Assembly: GCF_947498095.1 (NCBI RefSeq)
Contig: NZ_CANMJE010000009.1
Location: forward strand, 142,531-206,530
Source: an uncultured Shimia sp.
GTDB lineage: Bacteria; Pseudomonadota; Alphaproteobacteria; Rhodobacterales; Rhodobacteraceae
Direction: 5' to 3'
Length of the DNA stretch: 64,000 bases
Part shown: in pieces, positions 33,924 through 42,659 of the stretch
Layout of the letters: each line of letters begins with the position of its first letter
How positions within the stretch are numbered: the stretch's first letter is position 1
Program-made: the position numbers and the translations under genes
The notes under the pieces: generated by a model
The model's input: only the letters and a program-made list of their open reading frames with translations
The model's database searches: none
What the model was told of the DNA's origin: nothing

Positions 33924-33984
33924 GACGCCCTCCGCGTTTGTGCGGGGGGACAGAAAAACCAGATTTTGGAACGAAATGCGTCAT
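33844..33984 (-). CDS. Possible 46-residue leader ORF of the riboswitch transcript
   Basis: An ORF MTHFVPKSGFSVPPHKRGGR... with a textbook AGGAGG exactly eight bases before its ATG. It is the first ribosome site after the B12 box (about 40 bases downstream) and it runs through the DUF1636 start in another frame, ending 80 bases inside that gene. Its sequence resembles no protein known to me, so if translated it may serve to couple ribosomes to DUF1636. Confidence 0.3.
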   Translation of the reverse strand: MTHFVPKSGFSVPPHKRGGRHEPENTSPNHTLFNLSPHGRGLSHRL

Positions 33985-34034
33985 CAGATCAGCCTCCTGC
34001 CGGAGCACCCCGCCCGGTTTCGGTTACAGTTAGT

Positions 34035-34215
34035 GATGGCTGGTCTCCTGACTTGCGGGTCATCGCTTGCCTGAACCTTCCCGGCGCTTGGCCAGTGGCT
34101 GTTTCAGGGTCGCTCGCCGCTTACAGTTGCGGGGGCAGTCTCGGACTTGGCTCTACCAAAATCTAGGCGGGGCCGCACCGTGTTCCCATTTCCCACCCCG
34201 AAGGGCAGGAACCAT
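34035..34215 (-). promoter_or_regulatory. Cobalamin riboswitch
   Basis: Read on the minus strand the element has the B12 box AGTCAGGAGACCAGCC (34053-34038), preceded by GCCACTGG, GGGAAGG and GATGACCCGCAAG in the order found in class I cobalamin aptamers, and a 5' stem that starts GGTTCCTGCCC near 34213. It would bind adenosylcobalamin and reduce expression of the DUF1636 gene that follows. A CCGG/CCGG-flanked GC-rich stretch between the B12 box and the AGGAGG at 33993-33998 could act as the expression platform by masking that site. Confidence 0.92.
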
Positions 34216-34301
34216 CAACCGCAGTGTTACGGACACAATGCGGCGCTGTAAAGTCGTTCCCCATAGACACTCAGAAAAGCGCGCTGTAATCAGACGCGGT
34301 T

Positions 34302-34781
34302 ATGGCCAAGAAGACGCAAAAATCCGATCCGAACTATAAAGTGATCGCCGAAAACCGGCGCGCGCGGTTCGATTATGCCATCGAGGATGATCTCGAGTGC
34401 GGCATTGTTCTGACCGGGTCCGAGGTCAAATCCTTGCGTCAGGGCGGGTCGAACATTGCCGAAAGCTATGCAGCCGTCGAAGATGGCGAACTGTGGCTGG
34501 TCAATTCGCATATCGCCCCCTACGAGCGCGCCATGTTCCCCCATATGGAACGACGACGCCGCAAACTTCTGGTCAGCCGCAAGCAACTGTCGAATCTTTG
34601 GAATGCAACCCAACGCAAGGGCATGACCCTTGTACCGCTTGTGATGTACTTCAATCACAAGGGGTTTGTGAAAATGAAGATCGGCATCGCCAAGGGTAAA
34701 AAGGTGCACGACAAACGTGCAACCGAGGCCAAGCGCGACTGGGGACGTCAAAAACAGCGTCTCCTGCGCCACGGAGAGTGA
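34302..34781 (+). CDS. smpB: SsrA-binding protein
   Basis: The 159-residue SmpB binds tmRNA and is required for rescue of stalled ribosomes. [32 protein letters not shown] at the start and the basic tail [21 protein letters not shown] (both in sequence) are family signatures, with full normal length. It is a single gene divergent from the riboswitch unit, with a terminator directly after the stop. Confidence 0.97.
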   Translation: MAKKTQKSDPNYKVIAENRRARFDYAIEDDLECGIVLTGSEVKSLRQGGSNIAESYAAVEDGELWLVNSHIAPYERAMFPHMERRRRKLLVSRKQLSNLWNATQRKGMTLVPLVMYFNHKGFVKMKIGIAKGKKVHDKRATEAKRDWGRQKQRLLRHGE

Positions 34782-34786
34782 CCCGC

Positions 34787-34807
34787 GGGGAGGTTTCCCC
34801 CCTTTTT
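34787..34807 (+). terminator. Terminator of smpB
   Basis: GGGGA-GGTT-TCCCC is followed by CCTTTTT, six bases after the smpB stop. It is short but well placed, with a T run. Confidence 0.7.
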
Positions 34808-34907
34808 CCCGCTGACCCAAACCATCACACCTGTCAGGGTGCTGGCAAATCCGGATAGTGGAGCTCCGGTTACAATGGTTCACAGCTCCTGAGGGAAGAG
34901 AAACATC

Positions 34908-35183
34908 ATGGAACTTATTATTGGTCTTCTGTCCGGCGCGCTTGGTGGCACAGCCGCAGGCAAACTGATTTCGAAAATCGACCAGGGCACCCTGATAAAC
35001 GCCGTCGCGGGCATTGTGGGCGGCGGTATTGGCAGCACTCTTCTGGGCGCCGTAGGAGCAGGTGGCCTTGCTGGCGGCGGCATGGATATTGCTGGCATCA
35101 TCGGTCAGGTTGTCTCGGGCGGAGTTGGTGGCGGCGTGGTGCTGGCGGTCATTGGGCTGATCCGCAACGCCATAGACAAGTAA
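34908..35183 (+). CDS. Small glycine-rich membrane protein
   Basis: A 91-residue protein made almost entirely of Gly/Ala/Ile/Val-rich membrane segments (GLLSGALGGTAAGKLI, AVAGIVGGGIGSTLLGAVGA, VSGGVGGGVVLAVIGLI), probably two or three helices. It has a GAGGGAAGAG ribosome site. It resembles short conserved inner-membrane proteins of unknown role. A GC-rich hairpin follows, so it is its own unit between smpB and sseA. Confidence 0.72.
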   Translation: MELIIGLLSGALGGTAAGKLISKIDQGTLINAVAGIVGGGIGSTLLGAVGAGGLAGGGMDIAGIIGQVVSGGVGGGVVLAVIGLIRNAIDK

Positions 35184-35203
35184 AAACAGGAATAATCTTG
35201 CTG

Positions 35204-35231
35204 GGGGCGCCGCTATTCAAGCTGGCGCCCC
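35204..35231 (+). terminator. Hairpin after the small membrane protein gene
   Basis: GGGGCGCC and GGCGCCCC form a perfect 8-bp stem with a 12-base loop, 20 bases after the stop. There is no T run. Confidence 0.5.
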
Positions 35232-35286
35232 TTGCGACTCTGCCCCTTGGATAGTACTCAGGACGAGACGAATTCGAGGGGGCCTC

Positions 35287-36144
35287 ATGGCACAGGACGA
35301 TCCCAGAACACTTGTTTCCACCGACTGGCTTGCAGCGCATATCAAAGACCCGGACCTGCGCATTCTAGATGCGTCCTGGTACATGCCCGCGCACAACCGT
35401 GATCCACGCGCAGAATACGATGCTGCCCACATTCCCGGCGCACGCTTCTTTGACATTGATGAGATTTCAGATCTGCGCAGCGACCTGCCGCATATGGTCC
35501 CGCCCGTTGAAAAATTTATGAGCCGGATGCGCGCCTTGGGTGTTGGAGACGGCCATCAGGTGGTGGTCTATGACGGTGCTGGCACTTTCTCGGCTCCCCG
35601 CGTCTGGTGGTTGTTCAAACTGATGGGCCAAAACGATGTGGCCGTTTTGGACGGCGGCTTGCCCAAATGGCAGGCCGAAGGCCGCGCCATCGAAGACATG
35701 CCGCCCATTATCCGTGATCGTCACATGACGGTTCGGCGGCAAAATCATCTGGTCAAGGATGTTACGCAGGTTTCGTCTGCCTCTAAACTGGGTGACTTTG
35801 AAATCGTTGATGCACGGGCTGCGCCTCGGTTCAAAGGCGAAGCGCCTGAACCGAGAGAGGGCATTCGCGCGGGCCATATTCCCGGCGCCAAGAATGTTCC
35901 GTTCGGCGAGCTGTTGGGCAGCGATGGGACCATGAAATCGCCCGAAGACCAACGCGCGGTGTTCGAGGCCGCGGGCGTCGATCTGTCAAAACCCGTCATC
36001 ACCAGTTGTGGGTCCGGCATCACTGCTGCGGTGCTGTGCCTTGCGATGCAACGTTTTGGCAAAACAGATTTTGCCCTTTACGACGGGTCCTGGACTGAAT
36101 GGGGAGCCTTCCCCACATTGCCTATTTCCACGGGAGAAGCCTGA
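35287..36144 (+). CDS. sseA: 3-mercaptopyruvate sulfurtransferase
   Basis: A two-domain rhodanese of 285 residues. The C-terminal domain has the active cysteine loop VITSCGSGITAAVL near residue 239; CGSG[IV]T distinguishes mercaptopyruvate sulfurtransferase from thiosulfate sulfurtransferase (CRxGxx). The N-terminal domain (DASWYMPAHNRDPRAEY, HIPGARFFDIDEISD) is the structural partner. Its stop overlaps the start of the aminotransferase by one base. That pairing makes sense if transamination of cysteine supplies mercaptopyruvate. Confidence 0.92.
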   Translation: MAQDDPRTLVSTDWLAAHIKDPDLRILDASWYMPAHNRDPRAEYDAAHIPGARFFDIDEISDLRSDLPHMVPPVEKFMSRMRALGVGDGHQVVVYDGAGTFSAPRVWWLFKLMGQNDVAVLDGGLPKWQAEGRAIEDMPPIIRDRHMTVRRQNHLVKDVTQVSSASKLGDFEIVDARAAPRFKGEAPEPREGIRAGHIPGAKNVPFGELLGSDGTMKSPEDQRAVFEAAGVDLSKPVITSCGSGITAAVLCLAMQRFGKTDFALYDGSWTEWGAFPTLPISTGEA

Positions 36145-37328
36145 TGCTGACCAAGCTGCAACAACAACCTGCCGACAAAATCCTCGCCCTCATGGCGATG
36201 TATCGCGAAGATCCACGCCCAACCAAGATTGACCTTGGCGTTGGCGTCTACAAGAACGCCGAGGGTATCACGCCGGTCATGCGCGCCGTTAAGGAAGCCG
36301 AGCGTCGTCTGGTCGAAGAGCAAACCTCAAAGGCTTACGTGGCGCTGGCCGGTGACCCCGCATACTCAGATGCGATGGTTGGGCTGATCCTTGGAACATC
36401 GGTCGATCGTGACCGTGTTGCCGCGATAGCGACCCCGGGTGGGACCGGCGCGGTACGTCAGGCTTTCGAGCTGATCCGCAATACCAGCCCCGAGGCCACC
36501 GTTTGGGTGTCGAACCCGACCTGGCCCAACCATGTGTCTATCCTGAATTACCTTGGGATGAAAAACACCGCCTATCGCTATTTCGACGCCGAGACCCGTG
36601 GTGTGGATTTTGACGGCATGATGGCAGACCTTGCCGGTGCCAAGGCTGGCGATGTGGTGCTTTTGCACGGGTGTTGCCACAACCCAACCGGCGCCAACCT
36701 CAACCTGACCCAGTGGCAGGCCGTTGTGGATCTATTGAACGACAAAGGCCTGATCCCGATGATCGACATCGCCTATCAGGGCTTTGGGGATGGGCTGGAA
36801 GAAGATGCCGCCGCAACACGCCTGGTTGCTTCAAGCGTCTCAGAATGCCTGATTGCAGGCAGCTGCTCGAAGAACTTTGGCGTCTACCGCGAGCGCACGG
36901 GCCTTTTGATGGCCGTGTCGGAAACGGCGGACAATACCGGTTTGACCCAAGCCAATCTTAACTATCTGAACCGACAGAACTATTCCTTCCCGCCAGATCA
37001 CGGCGCCCGGGTTGTGACCACAATTCTGACAGATGATGGCTTGCGTGCGGATTGGGCGGCAGAACTGGAAGATACACGTCTGGGCATGCTGCGCCTGCGC
37101 GAACAATTGGCTAGTGAGCTGCAGCGCCTGTGTGGATCTGATCGTTTTGGCTTTATTGCGCAACACCGCGGCATGTTCTCGCTCTTGGGAACAACGCCAG
37201 ATCTGGTCGAGCGCCTGCGCGCAGAACACGGTATCTACATGGTGTCTGACAGCCGCCTGAACATAGCGGGCCTGAACTCCACGACGGTTCCGATCCTTGC
37301 CAATGCGATTGCCGAAGTCGGCATTTGA
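36144..37328 (+). CDS. Class I aromatic/aspartate aminotransferase
   Basis: A 394-residue fold-type I PLP aminotransferase of the AspC/TyrB group. KIDLGVGVYKNAEGITPVM near residue 28, GCCHNPTGANLNLTQW near 175, the PLP tyrosine/aspartate in IPMIDIAYQGFG and the Schiff-base lysine in AGSCSKNFGVYRERTG near 240 are all present. Aromatic amino acids or aspartate are the probable donors. The start at 36144 overlaps the sseA stop, so the two genes are translationally coupled; a longer upstream frame is spurious. Confidence 0.9.
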   Translation: MLTKLQQQPADKILALMAMYREDPRPTKIDLGVGVYKNAEGITPVMRAVKEAERRLVEEQTSKAYVALAGDPAYSDAMVGLILGTSVDRDRVAAIATPGGTGAVRQAFELIRNTSPEATVWVSNPTWPNHVSILNYLGMKNTAYRYFDAETRGVDFDGMMADLAGAKAGDVVLLHGCCHNPTGANLNLTQWQAVVDLLNDKGLIPMIDIAYQGFGDGLEEDAAATRLVASSVSECLIAGSCSKNFGVYRERTGLLMAVSETADNTGLTQANLNYLNRQNYSFPPDHGARVVTTILTDDGLRADWAAELEDTRLGMLRLREQLASELQRLCGSDRFGFIAQHRGMFSLLGTTPDLVERLRAEHGIYMVSDSRLNIAGLNSTTVPILANAIAEVGI

Positions 37329-37361
37329 ACGGAATCGGTCAACCTATGACATCCTGATGAC

Positions 37362-37386
37362 AAGGGGCGCATTTGCGCCCCTTTTT
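37362..37386 (+). terminator. Rho-independent terminator of the aminotransferase
   Basis: AAGGGGCGC-ATTT-GCGCCCCTT followed by TTT: a strong stem with a tetraloop and T run, ending one base before the stop of the convergent gene. Confidence 0.9.
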
Positions 37387-38376
37387 CTATCGGGCCGTAA
37401 TACTGCGCCACATCGAGAACCAAGGGGAACGGCGGGTTTTCAGATAGGCAATTGACGTCCCGCTTTGCAACATCTGAGGCTTTAAACGGGAGGCTTCCAA
37501 TATCTCACATTGGGTTGCGCTGATTAATGGCCAGGAAAATACCAGATCGACAAAAACACCATGCGCGTCGCTCAGTTGCGTCGGCAACCGATGTCCCGCC
37601 ACAATGACATAGATTGTACGATCGGCATTGAGCGCAACCACACGATCATAAGCTCCTTCGTTCACAGGCCGAAAACGGCAGGCACCCTTGCCCAAGACCG
37701 TGATGTGCCCGTCAATCACATCCAGCCCTTGCTCTACTGCGGCTGAAACACGGCAGGTGCGCTGACTGTTAAAATGTCTGACGGCCAAGCTCCATGCAGA
37801 TCTTAGGACGAACAGGAATGTGACCAGAGCCCCCATGACCATGAGCAAGCCAGCGATACGGGCTGTCGTTCCCAAGTTACTCAGGTCAAACGGCAACGCA
37901 ACACTGTCTTGTTTTTGACCAATGTCCGAAGCGCTTTGCGAGGGCGACTGTTTCTCTTGAATACGCTCAAGGTTGCACACCATATCATTCAGGCGTTCAG
38001 CTCGCTTGAGCTTTTCCCTCAATAAGCATGGGCTCTGCGCCCTGCCAGTCTGAGCAACGGATTGCGCTTCGTTCAAGATGGAGTCTACCCGGTCCCTCCG
38101 GTCGGATAGTCCAAGCGAAAACAGCTTTGAACTCACCTTTTTCATATCGACAGCTGCGGCGTCGCGACCAAGCCGCTGCGCCAATGCAGAATCCGCGCCC
38201 CCATCTGGGAGGGTGGTGACATACAGACTGTCCACCAGCGCCATAAAATCCTGGGGCAAACCGCACCGCGCATAGAGACCATTGCCCAAAACCAAGCTGG
38301 CAAAAAGACAGACCAGACGCCCAATGGTTCGGCGCATGCCGGCGCGATTGCTCTTATCAAGGCCAGTCTGTGTCAT
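37387..38376 (-). CDS. Membrane protein with a possible PilZ-like C-terminal domain
   Basis: A protein of about 329 residues from the ATG at 38376. It has an N-terminal hydrophobic segment (VCLFASLVLGNGLYA), a charged, probably periplasmic stretch with three cysteines, a second membrane helix (AGLLMVMGALVTFLFVL near residue 180) and a cytoplasmic domain of about 130 residues. That domain begins FNSQRTCRVSAAVEQGL and continues HITVLGKGACRF, loosely recalling the PilZ R-x-x-x-R and S/G-x-G-x-x-F pattern that binds cyclic di-GMP. The similarity is weak and I do not assign a function. The region upstream of the start holds the amtB terminator. Confidence 0.6.
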   Translation of the reverse strand: MTQTGLDKSNRAGMRRTIGRLVCLFASLVLGNGLYARCGLPQDFMALVDSLYVTTLPDGGADSALAQRLGRDAAAVDMKKVSSKLFSLGLSDRRDRVDSILNEAQSVAQTGRAQSPCLLREKLKRAERLNDMVCNLERIQEKQSPSQSASDIGQKQDSVALPFDLSNLGTTARIAGLLMVMGALVTFLFVLRSAWSLAVRHFNSQRTCRVSAAVEQGLDVIDGHITVLGKGACRFRPVNEGAYDRVVALNADRTIYVIVAGHRLPTQLSDAHGVFVDLVFSWPLISATQCEILEASRLKPQMLQSGTSIAYLKTRRSPWFSMWRSITAR

Positions 38377-38419
38377 GGCGTGATGGTGACAGTAAAACCC
38401 TAAGGGGCAGTAAACAGAA

Positions 38420-38448
38420 AAGGGCCCGGACATGGCGTCCGGGCCCTT
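38420..38448 (-). terminator. Strong terminator of amtB
   Basis: A perfect 12-bp stem (AAGGGCCCGGAC / GTCCGGGCCCTT) with a five-base loop, followed on the minus strand by TTCTGTTT. It lies 20 bases after the amtB stop and would also act on the plus strand (TTGTTTTGTT). Confidence 0.92.
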
Positions 38449-38468
38449 GTTTTGTTCAGTATTTTGAC

Positions 38469-39806
38469 TTAGCCGTTGGTGAACTCGGGATAAGCTTCCA
38501 TACCCAGTTCAGCCATGTCCAGACCATTGATCTCGGTCTCTTCATCCACTCGGATACCCATGGTGGCCTTGAGAATGAACCAGACAACTCCAGAGGTCAC
38601 GACGGTGAAGATACCAACCACGACGATCGCATAAAGCTGGGTCATCAGCGAGGCATCAGCGTTGGTGAAAACCACCGCAATCGTGCCCCAGATACCGCAG
38701 ATCAGGTGAACCGGAATGGCACCGACGACATCGTCGATCTTGAGCTTGTCCATGAAAGGAATGGCAAAGACTACGATCACACCGCCGACAGCACCGATCA
38801 AAGTGGCTGCGCCCAGCGAGGGGGTCAGGGGTTCTGCAGTGATCGAAACCAGACCGGCCAGCGCGCCGTTCAGGACCATGGTAAGGTCAGGCTTTTTGAA
38901 CATCAGCTGCGAGACGATCATTGCGGCAATCGCGCCACCGGCAGCAGCCGTATTGGTATTTGCGAAGATGCGGCTCACGTCTGCGACGTCGCTCACGGTA
39001 CCCATAGCCAGCTGAGAGCCGCCATTGAAGCCGAACCAGCCAAGCCACAGGATGAACGTACCCAAGGTAGCAAGGGTCAGGTTCGAACCGGGGATCGGAA
39101 CTGTTTTGCCCTCTTTATTGTACTTGCCCAGGCGTGGCCCAAGGATGATCGCACCGGTCAAAGCCGCCCAGCCACCAACCGAGTGCACAACGGTCGAGCC
39201 TGCAAAGTCGAGGAAACCCATCGCATCCAGGAAACCACCGCCCCACTTCCACGACGCCTGCAGCGGATAGATGATCGCTGTCAGGATGATCGTGAAGATC
39301 AGGAAAGGCCACAGCTTGATCCGCTCAGCCAGCGTACCCGACACGATCGAGGCCGTGGTGGCACAGAACATCAGCTGGAAGAAAAAGTCAGATCCTGTTG
39401 ACGCATACCCATAGTCGTCTGCTGCGTCAGCGGTAACACCAACGGCTTCGAGAACTCCGGGCCCCCAGACGCCAGACAGGATGCCGTCAACCGACCATGT
39501 GCCCAAGGGGTACATGAGGTTGTAGCCAATCAGATAGTAAAAGATCGCGGCCAGTGAAAACAAAGCCACGTTCTTCATAAGCTGCATGGTTACGTTCTTG
39601 GAACGCACCAGACCCGCCTCGAGCATGGCAAATCCAGCTGCCATCCAGAACACGAGAAAGCCGCCGACGAGGAACAAAAGCGAGTTGAGAATAAAGACGG
39701 TGTCGGTCGAAGCGTTGACACCCGCCACCGGACCTTCTTCGGCAAGGCCCGCAACCGGCAGCGCGACAAGCGCGGCTGGCAGGGCAAATTTCATAAGAGT
39801 TTTCAT
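38469..39806 (-). CDS. amtB: Ammonium transporter
   Basis: A 445-residue Amt/Mep/Rh channel with a signal peptide (MKTLMKFALPAALVALPVAGLA) and about 11 helices. FWMAAGFAMLEAGLVRSKN near residue 54, GSTVVHSVGGWAALTGAIILGPR near 190 and the pore His in VHLICGIWGTIAVV near 350 are typical. It takes up ammonium and is gated by the PII protein GlnK, whose gene lies 26 bases upstream. The C-terminal tail MGIRVDEETEINGLDMAELG is the GlnK contact. Confidence 0.96.
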   Translation of the reverse strand: MKTLMKFALPAALVALPVAGLAEEGPVAGVNASTDTVFILNSLLFLVGGFLVFWMAAGFAMLEAGLVRSKNVTMQLMKNVALFSLAAIFYYLIGYNLMYPLGTWSVDGILSGVWGPGVLEAVGVTADAADDYGYASTGSDFFFQLMFCATTASIVSGTLAERIKLWPFLIFTIILTAIIYPLQASWKWGGGFLDAMGFLDFAGSTVVHSVGGWAALTGAIILGPRLGKYNKEGKTVPIPGSNLTLATLGTFILWLGWFGFNGGSQLAMGTVSDVADVSRIFANTNTAAAGGAIAAMIVSQLMFKKPDLTMVLNGALAGLVSITAEPLTPSLGAATLIGAVGGVIVVFAIPFMDKLKIDDVVGAIPVHLICGIWGTIAVVFTNADASLMTQLYAIVVVGIFTVVTSGVVWFILKATMGIRVDEETEINGLDMAELGMEAYPEFTNG

Positions 39807-39832
39807 GTGTCGTTTCCTTCCCGTGGCGGCGC

Positions 39833-40171
39833 TCAGAGCGCGTCCGCGTCGGTTTCTCCGGTGCGCACGCGAATGGCCTGCTGCACGTCCAGTACAAAGA
39901 TTTTGCCGTCGCCGATCTTGCCGGTCTGCGCGGTCTTGGTGATGGTCTCGGCCACCTGGTCAGCCATCGCGGCTGGCACAACGAGTTCAAGTTTGACTTT
40001 GGGAACGAAATTCACCGCGTACTCAGCGCCGCGATAGATTTCCGTGTGCCCCGACTGTGATCCAAAACCTTTGATTTCGGTCACCATCATGCCGCGCACG
40101 CCAATACCGGTCAGCGCCTCGCGAACTTCTTCCAACTTGAACGGTTTGATTGTTGCGATAATCAGTTTCAC
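39833..40171 (-). CDS. glnK: PII nitrogen-regulatory protein GlnK
   Basis: A 112-residue PII protein starting at a GTG (40171) behind AAAGGGG; longer upstream frames are not supported. VKLIIATIKPFKLEEVREAL is the N-terminus, the T-loop GHTEIYRGAEYAVNFVPK contains the uridylylated Tyr51, and the C-terminal GKIFVLDVQQAIRVRTGE is complete. It senses 2-oxoglutarate and ATP and blocks AmtB when nitrogen is plentiful. glnK-amtB is a conserved operon. Confidence 0.96.
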   Translation of the reverse strand: MKLIIATIKPFKLEEVREALTGIGVRGMMVTEIKGFGSQSGHTEIYRGAEYAVNFVPKVKLELVVPAAMADQVAETITKTAQTGKIGDGKIFVLDVQQAIRVRTGETDADAL

Positions 40172-40428
40172 CGTTTTCCCCTTTTCGATTACAGGGTTGT
40201 TCCTGCGTTTTGCACATGCAGAAAAACCGCGCCGTACCGCAGAATCGAAGACGGAACGGGGAAATTTTGGGAGGAAAACACGTAAAAACGCACATTTTTT
40301 GCACAAATTGAATCAGATGCTTAATTTTTGAACATAACAAAAAGGCGAGGATCCGCGCACGTCCTCTCTACTTTGATACCAATTCCGTTTAGAGTGCTTG
40401 CAAACAAACAGACTCGGCAGAGCAGCTC

Positions 40429-42615
40429 GTGAGTGATTCAGGACGAAAAAAGCCACCGCTTGTGGCTGAGAGGCGCTATGGCAAATCCAAGCCAGCGGCC
40501 CGGAAACCTGCATCCAAACCCAAGGCAAAACCCAAGTCCAAGTCGGGCTTTTGGGTTAGAAAGCGCAAACCCGCCCGCAAACCGTCAGCCAAGAAACGGC
40601 ATCCTATCGTCGCCTTTGTCATGCGGTTCCTGAATTGGGTTTGGCGCATTGTCTGGGGCTTTACCTGGCGCGTTGGTGCCGTGGTTGCCCTCATCGTCGC
40701 GTTGGCAGTCGGATACATTTATACGACGCTTCCAGAGATGAACGAACTTTTGGACGGGCGCGCGCGCGGATCAGTCACTTTGCTGGACCGCTACGATCAG
40801 GTGTTTGCCTGGCGCGGTGATCAGTTTGGCGGGGTTGTGACCGCCAATTCGGTTTCACCTGATTTGAAGAACGCGGTTGTCGCGACCGAGGACAAGCGCT
40901 TTTACCGGCATTTTGGAGTGAGCCCCCGAGGGATTGCCAGCGCGGTCCGTATCAATCTGCGCGAAGGGCGTGGGCCTTTGTCAGGACACGGTGGGTCAAC
41001 CATTACCCAGCAAACCGCCAAGCTGTTGTGTCTTGGCGTTGAGTTCGATCCGGATGATTGGGAGAGCGAGGCGGCTTATGTCAAAGACTGTCGCCGTGGG
41101 TCTTTGTCGCGCAAAGCCAAAGAGGCGATCTATGCGCTTGCGATGGAAGTGAAGTACAGCAAGGACGAAATCCTCTCTATCTATCTGAACCGCGCCTATA
41201 TGGGCGGCGGTGCCTACGGCGCCGAGGCGGCCTCTCAACGATATTTTGGCAAACCCGCCGCCGTGGTGACCCCCGCAGAAAGCGCGATGATCGCCGGGCT
41301 TCTGACGGCACCGTCGTCTCTGGCACCAACTTCCAACCTGAAACGCTCGCAAGATCGCGCCGCGACCATCCTGCGCCTGATGCAGGAACAGGGATACCTG
41401 ACGGAAAAAGAGACCGCCTATTGGCAAGCCAATCCAGCGGTTCTGTCTGAGGCCGCCGAGGCGCGCACAGGTGGGTACTTTGCGGATTGGGTGATGGGGT
41501 CAGGGCCTGACTACTTTACCCGCAACACCACCGAAGATGTGGTTCTTAGGACAACCCTTGATCCCCGTATTCAGGCAGCGGCCGAAGAAGGCATGCAGTG
41601 GGTGTTTGAAAACAAGGTCCGCGAAGGGTCCAAAGCACAGGCCGCCATTGTTGTCATGAGCGCAGACGGCGCAGTACGCGCAATGCTCGGCGGTCGCGAT
41701 ACCAAAGTGTCAGGCGCCTTCAATCGCGCCGTTCAGGCAAAACGACAAACTGGCTCGGCCTTCAAACCCTTTGTCTACGGCGCTGCATTGGACCTCGGCT
41801 ATGCCTATGACGATCTTGTCAGCGACGCGCCCTATTGCATCAACACTCCGGGGTCTGGTGAGTGGTGTCCGCGCAATTACACTGGCAAACACTATGGCAT
41901 GGTCACGCTGACCACGGCGCTCAAGGATTCTCTCAATGTTCCCGCCGTAAAGATTTCCGAGTCGGTTGGGCGCGAAAACGTCCGAAAGGTTGCCAGCGAG
42001 TTTGGCATTGAAAGCGATCTGGCCGCGGGACCCGCACTTGCACTGGGTGCGTCTGAAAGCTCGCTTCTGGAAATGACCGGCGCTTACGCCGGCATCCTGA
42101 ATGGCGGATCATCGGTAACGCCCTATGGGTTGATCGAACTACGGCTGGCAGGCGACCCTAATCCGTTGATGGGTACAGGCGGCGGGATTGGCGAACGGGT
42201 CATCACCGAAGCTGCGGCACGCGAGCTGATCTATATGATGGAAAAAGTGGTGAGCAACGGAACCGGAGGTCGCGCGGGACTGCCCGGTTGGCAAGTTGCC
42301 GGGAAAACTGGCACAACCCAAGCGGCGCGGGATGCGTGGTTCATCGGGTTCACGTCAGAATATGTCGCCGGTGTCTGGATGGGGTACGACGACAACACGC
42401 CATTGACCGGTGTGACCGGCAGCGGCCTTCCGGCGGAAATCTGGCACGAAGCAATGATCCGAATTCACGAGGGGGTCACACCAAGCCCCTTGCCCGCCTT
42501 TGACCCCAAACCCAAGGCGCCACGCCCTGAAACGGGAAACAAGCGGAAATCGCCCGGCAGAGTCATTGAAGATACCGTCAACACGATCTTGCGAGATATT
42601 TTTGGCGGCAACTGA
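40429..42615 (+). CDS. Class A penicillin-binding protein (PBP1-type)
   Basis: A 728-residue bifunctional peptidoglycan synthase. The N-terminus is very Lys/Arg/Pro-rich (repeats of KPxxK) and precedes a single membrane anchor (VGAVVALIVALAVGYIYTTLP). The glycosyltransferase domain has ATEDKRFYRHFGVSPRGI and GGSTITQQTAKLL (near residue 186). The transpeptidase domain has SAFK (near 442), SLN in KDSLNVPAVK (near 503) and KTGT in VAGKTGTTQAA (near 625). The start is a GTG at 40429. It is monocistronic and divergent from glnK. Confidence 0.93.
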   Translation: MSDSGRKKPPLVAERRYGKSKPAARKPASKPKAKPKSKSGFWVRKRKPARKPSAKKRHPIVAFVMRFLNWVWRIVWGFTWRVGAVVALIVALAVGYIYTTLPEMNELLDGRARGSVTLLDRYDQVFAWRGDQFGGVVTANSVSPDLKNAVVATEDKRFYRHFGVSPRGIASAVRINLREGRGPLSGHGGSTITQQTAKLLCLGVEFDPDDWESEAAYVKDCRRGSLSRKAKEAIYALAMEVKYSKDEILSIYLNRAYMGGGAYGAEAASQRYFGKPAAVVTPAESAMIAGLLTAPSSLAPTSNLKRSQDRAATILRLMQEQGYLTEKETAYWQANPAVLSEAAEARTGGYFADWVMGSGPDYFTRNTTEDVVLRTTLDPRIQAAAEEGMQWVFENKVREGSKAQAAIVVMSADGAVRAMLGGRDTKVSGAFNRAVQAKRQTGSAFKPFVYGAALDLGYAYDDLVSDAPYCINTPGSGEWCPRNYTGKHYGMVTLTTALKDSLNVPAVKISESVGRENVRKVASEFGIESDLAAGPALALGASESSLLEMTGAYAGILNGGSSVTPYGLIELRLAGDPNPLMGTGGGIGERVITEAAARELIYMMEKVVSNGTGGRAGLPGWQVAGKTGTTQAARDAWFIGFTSEYVAGVWMGYDDNTPLTGVTGSGLPAEIWHEAMIRIHEGVTPSPLPAFDPKPKAPRPETGNKRKSPGRVIEDTVNTILRDIFGGN

Positions 42616-42659
42616 TCTGAAAGATAGTTGCCGCGCGAGTGCGCAATGTTTGCGCGTAC

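Noticed and set aside
38370..39401. 343-codon plus-strand frame
   Set aside because: It is antisense to amtB; the product is a His/Gln/Asp-rich shadow and it begins in front of the amtB terminator.
40270..40345. NtrC or sigma-54 site upstream of glnK
   Set aside because: GCAC motifs occur, but as a tandem repeat rather than the expected palindrome, and no TGGCAC-N5-TTGC promoter is visible.
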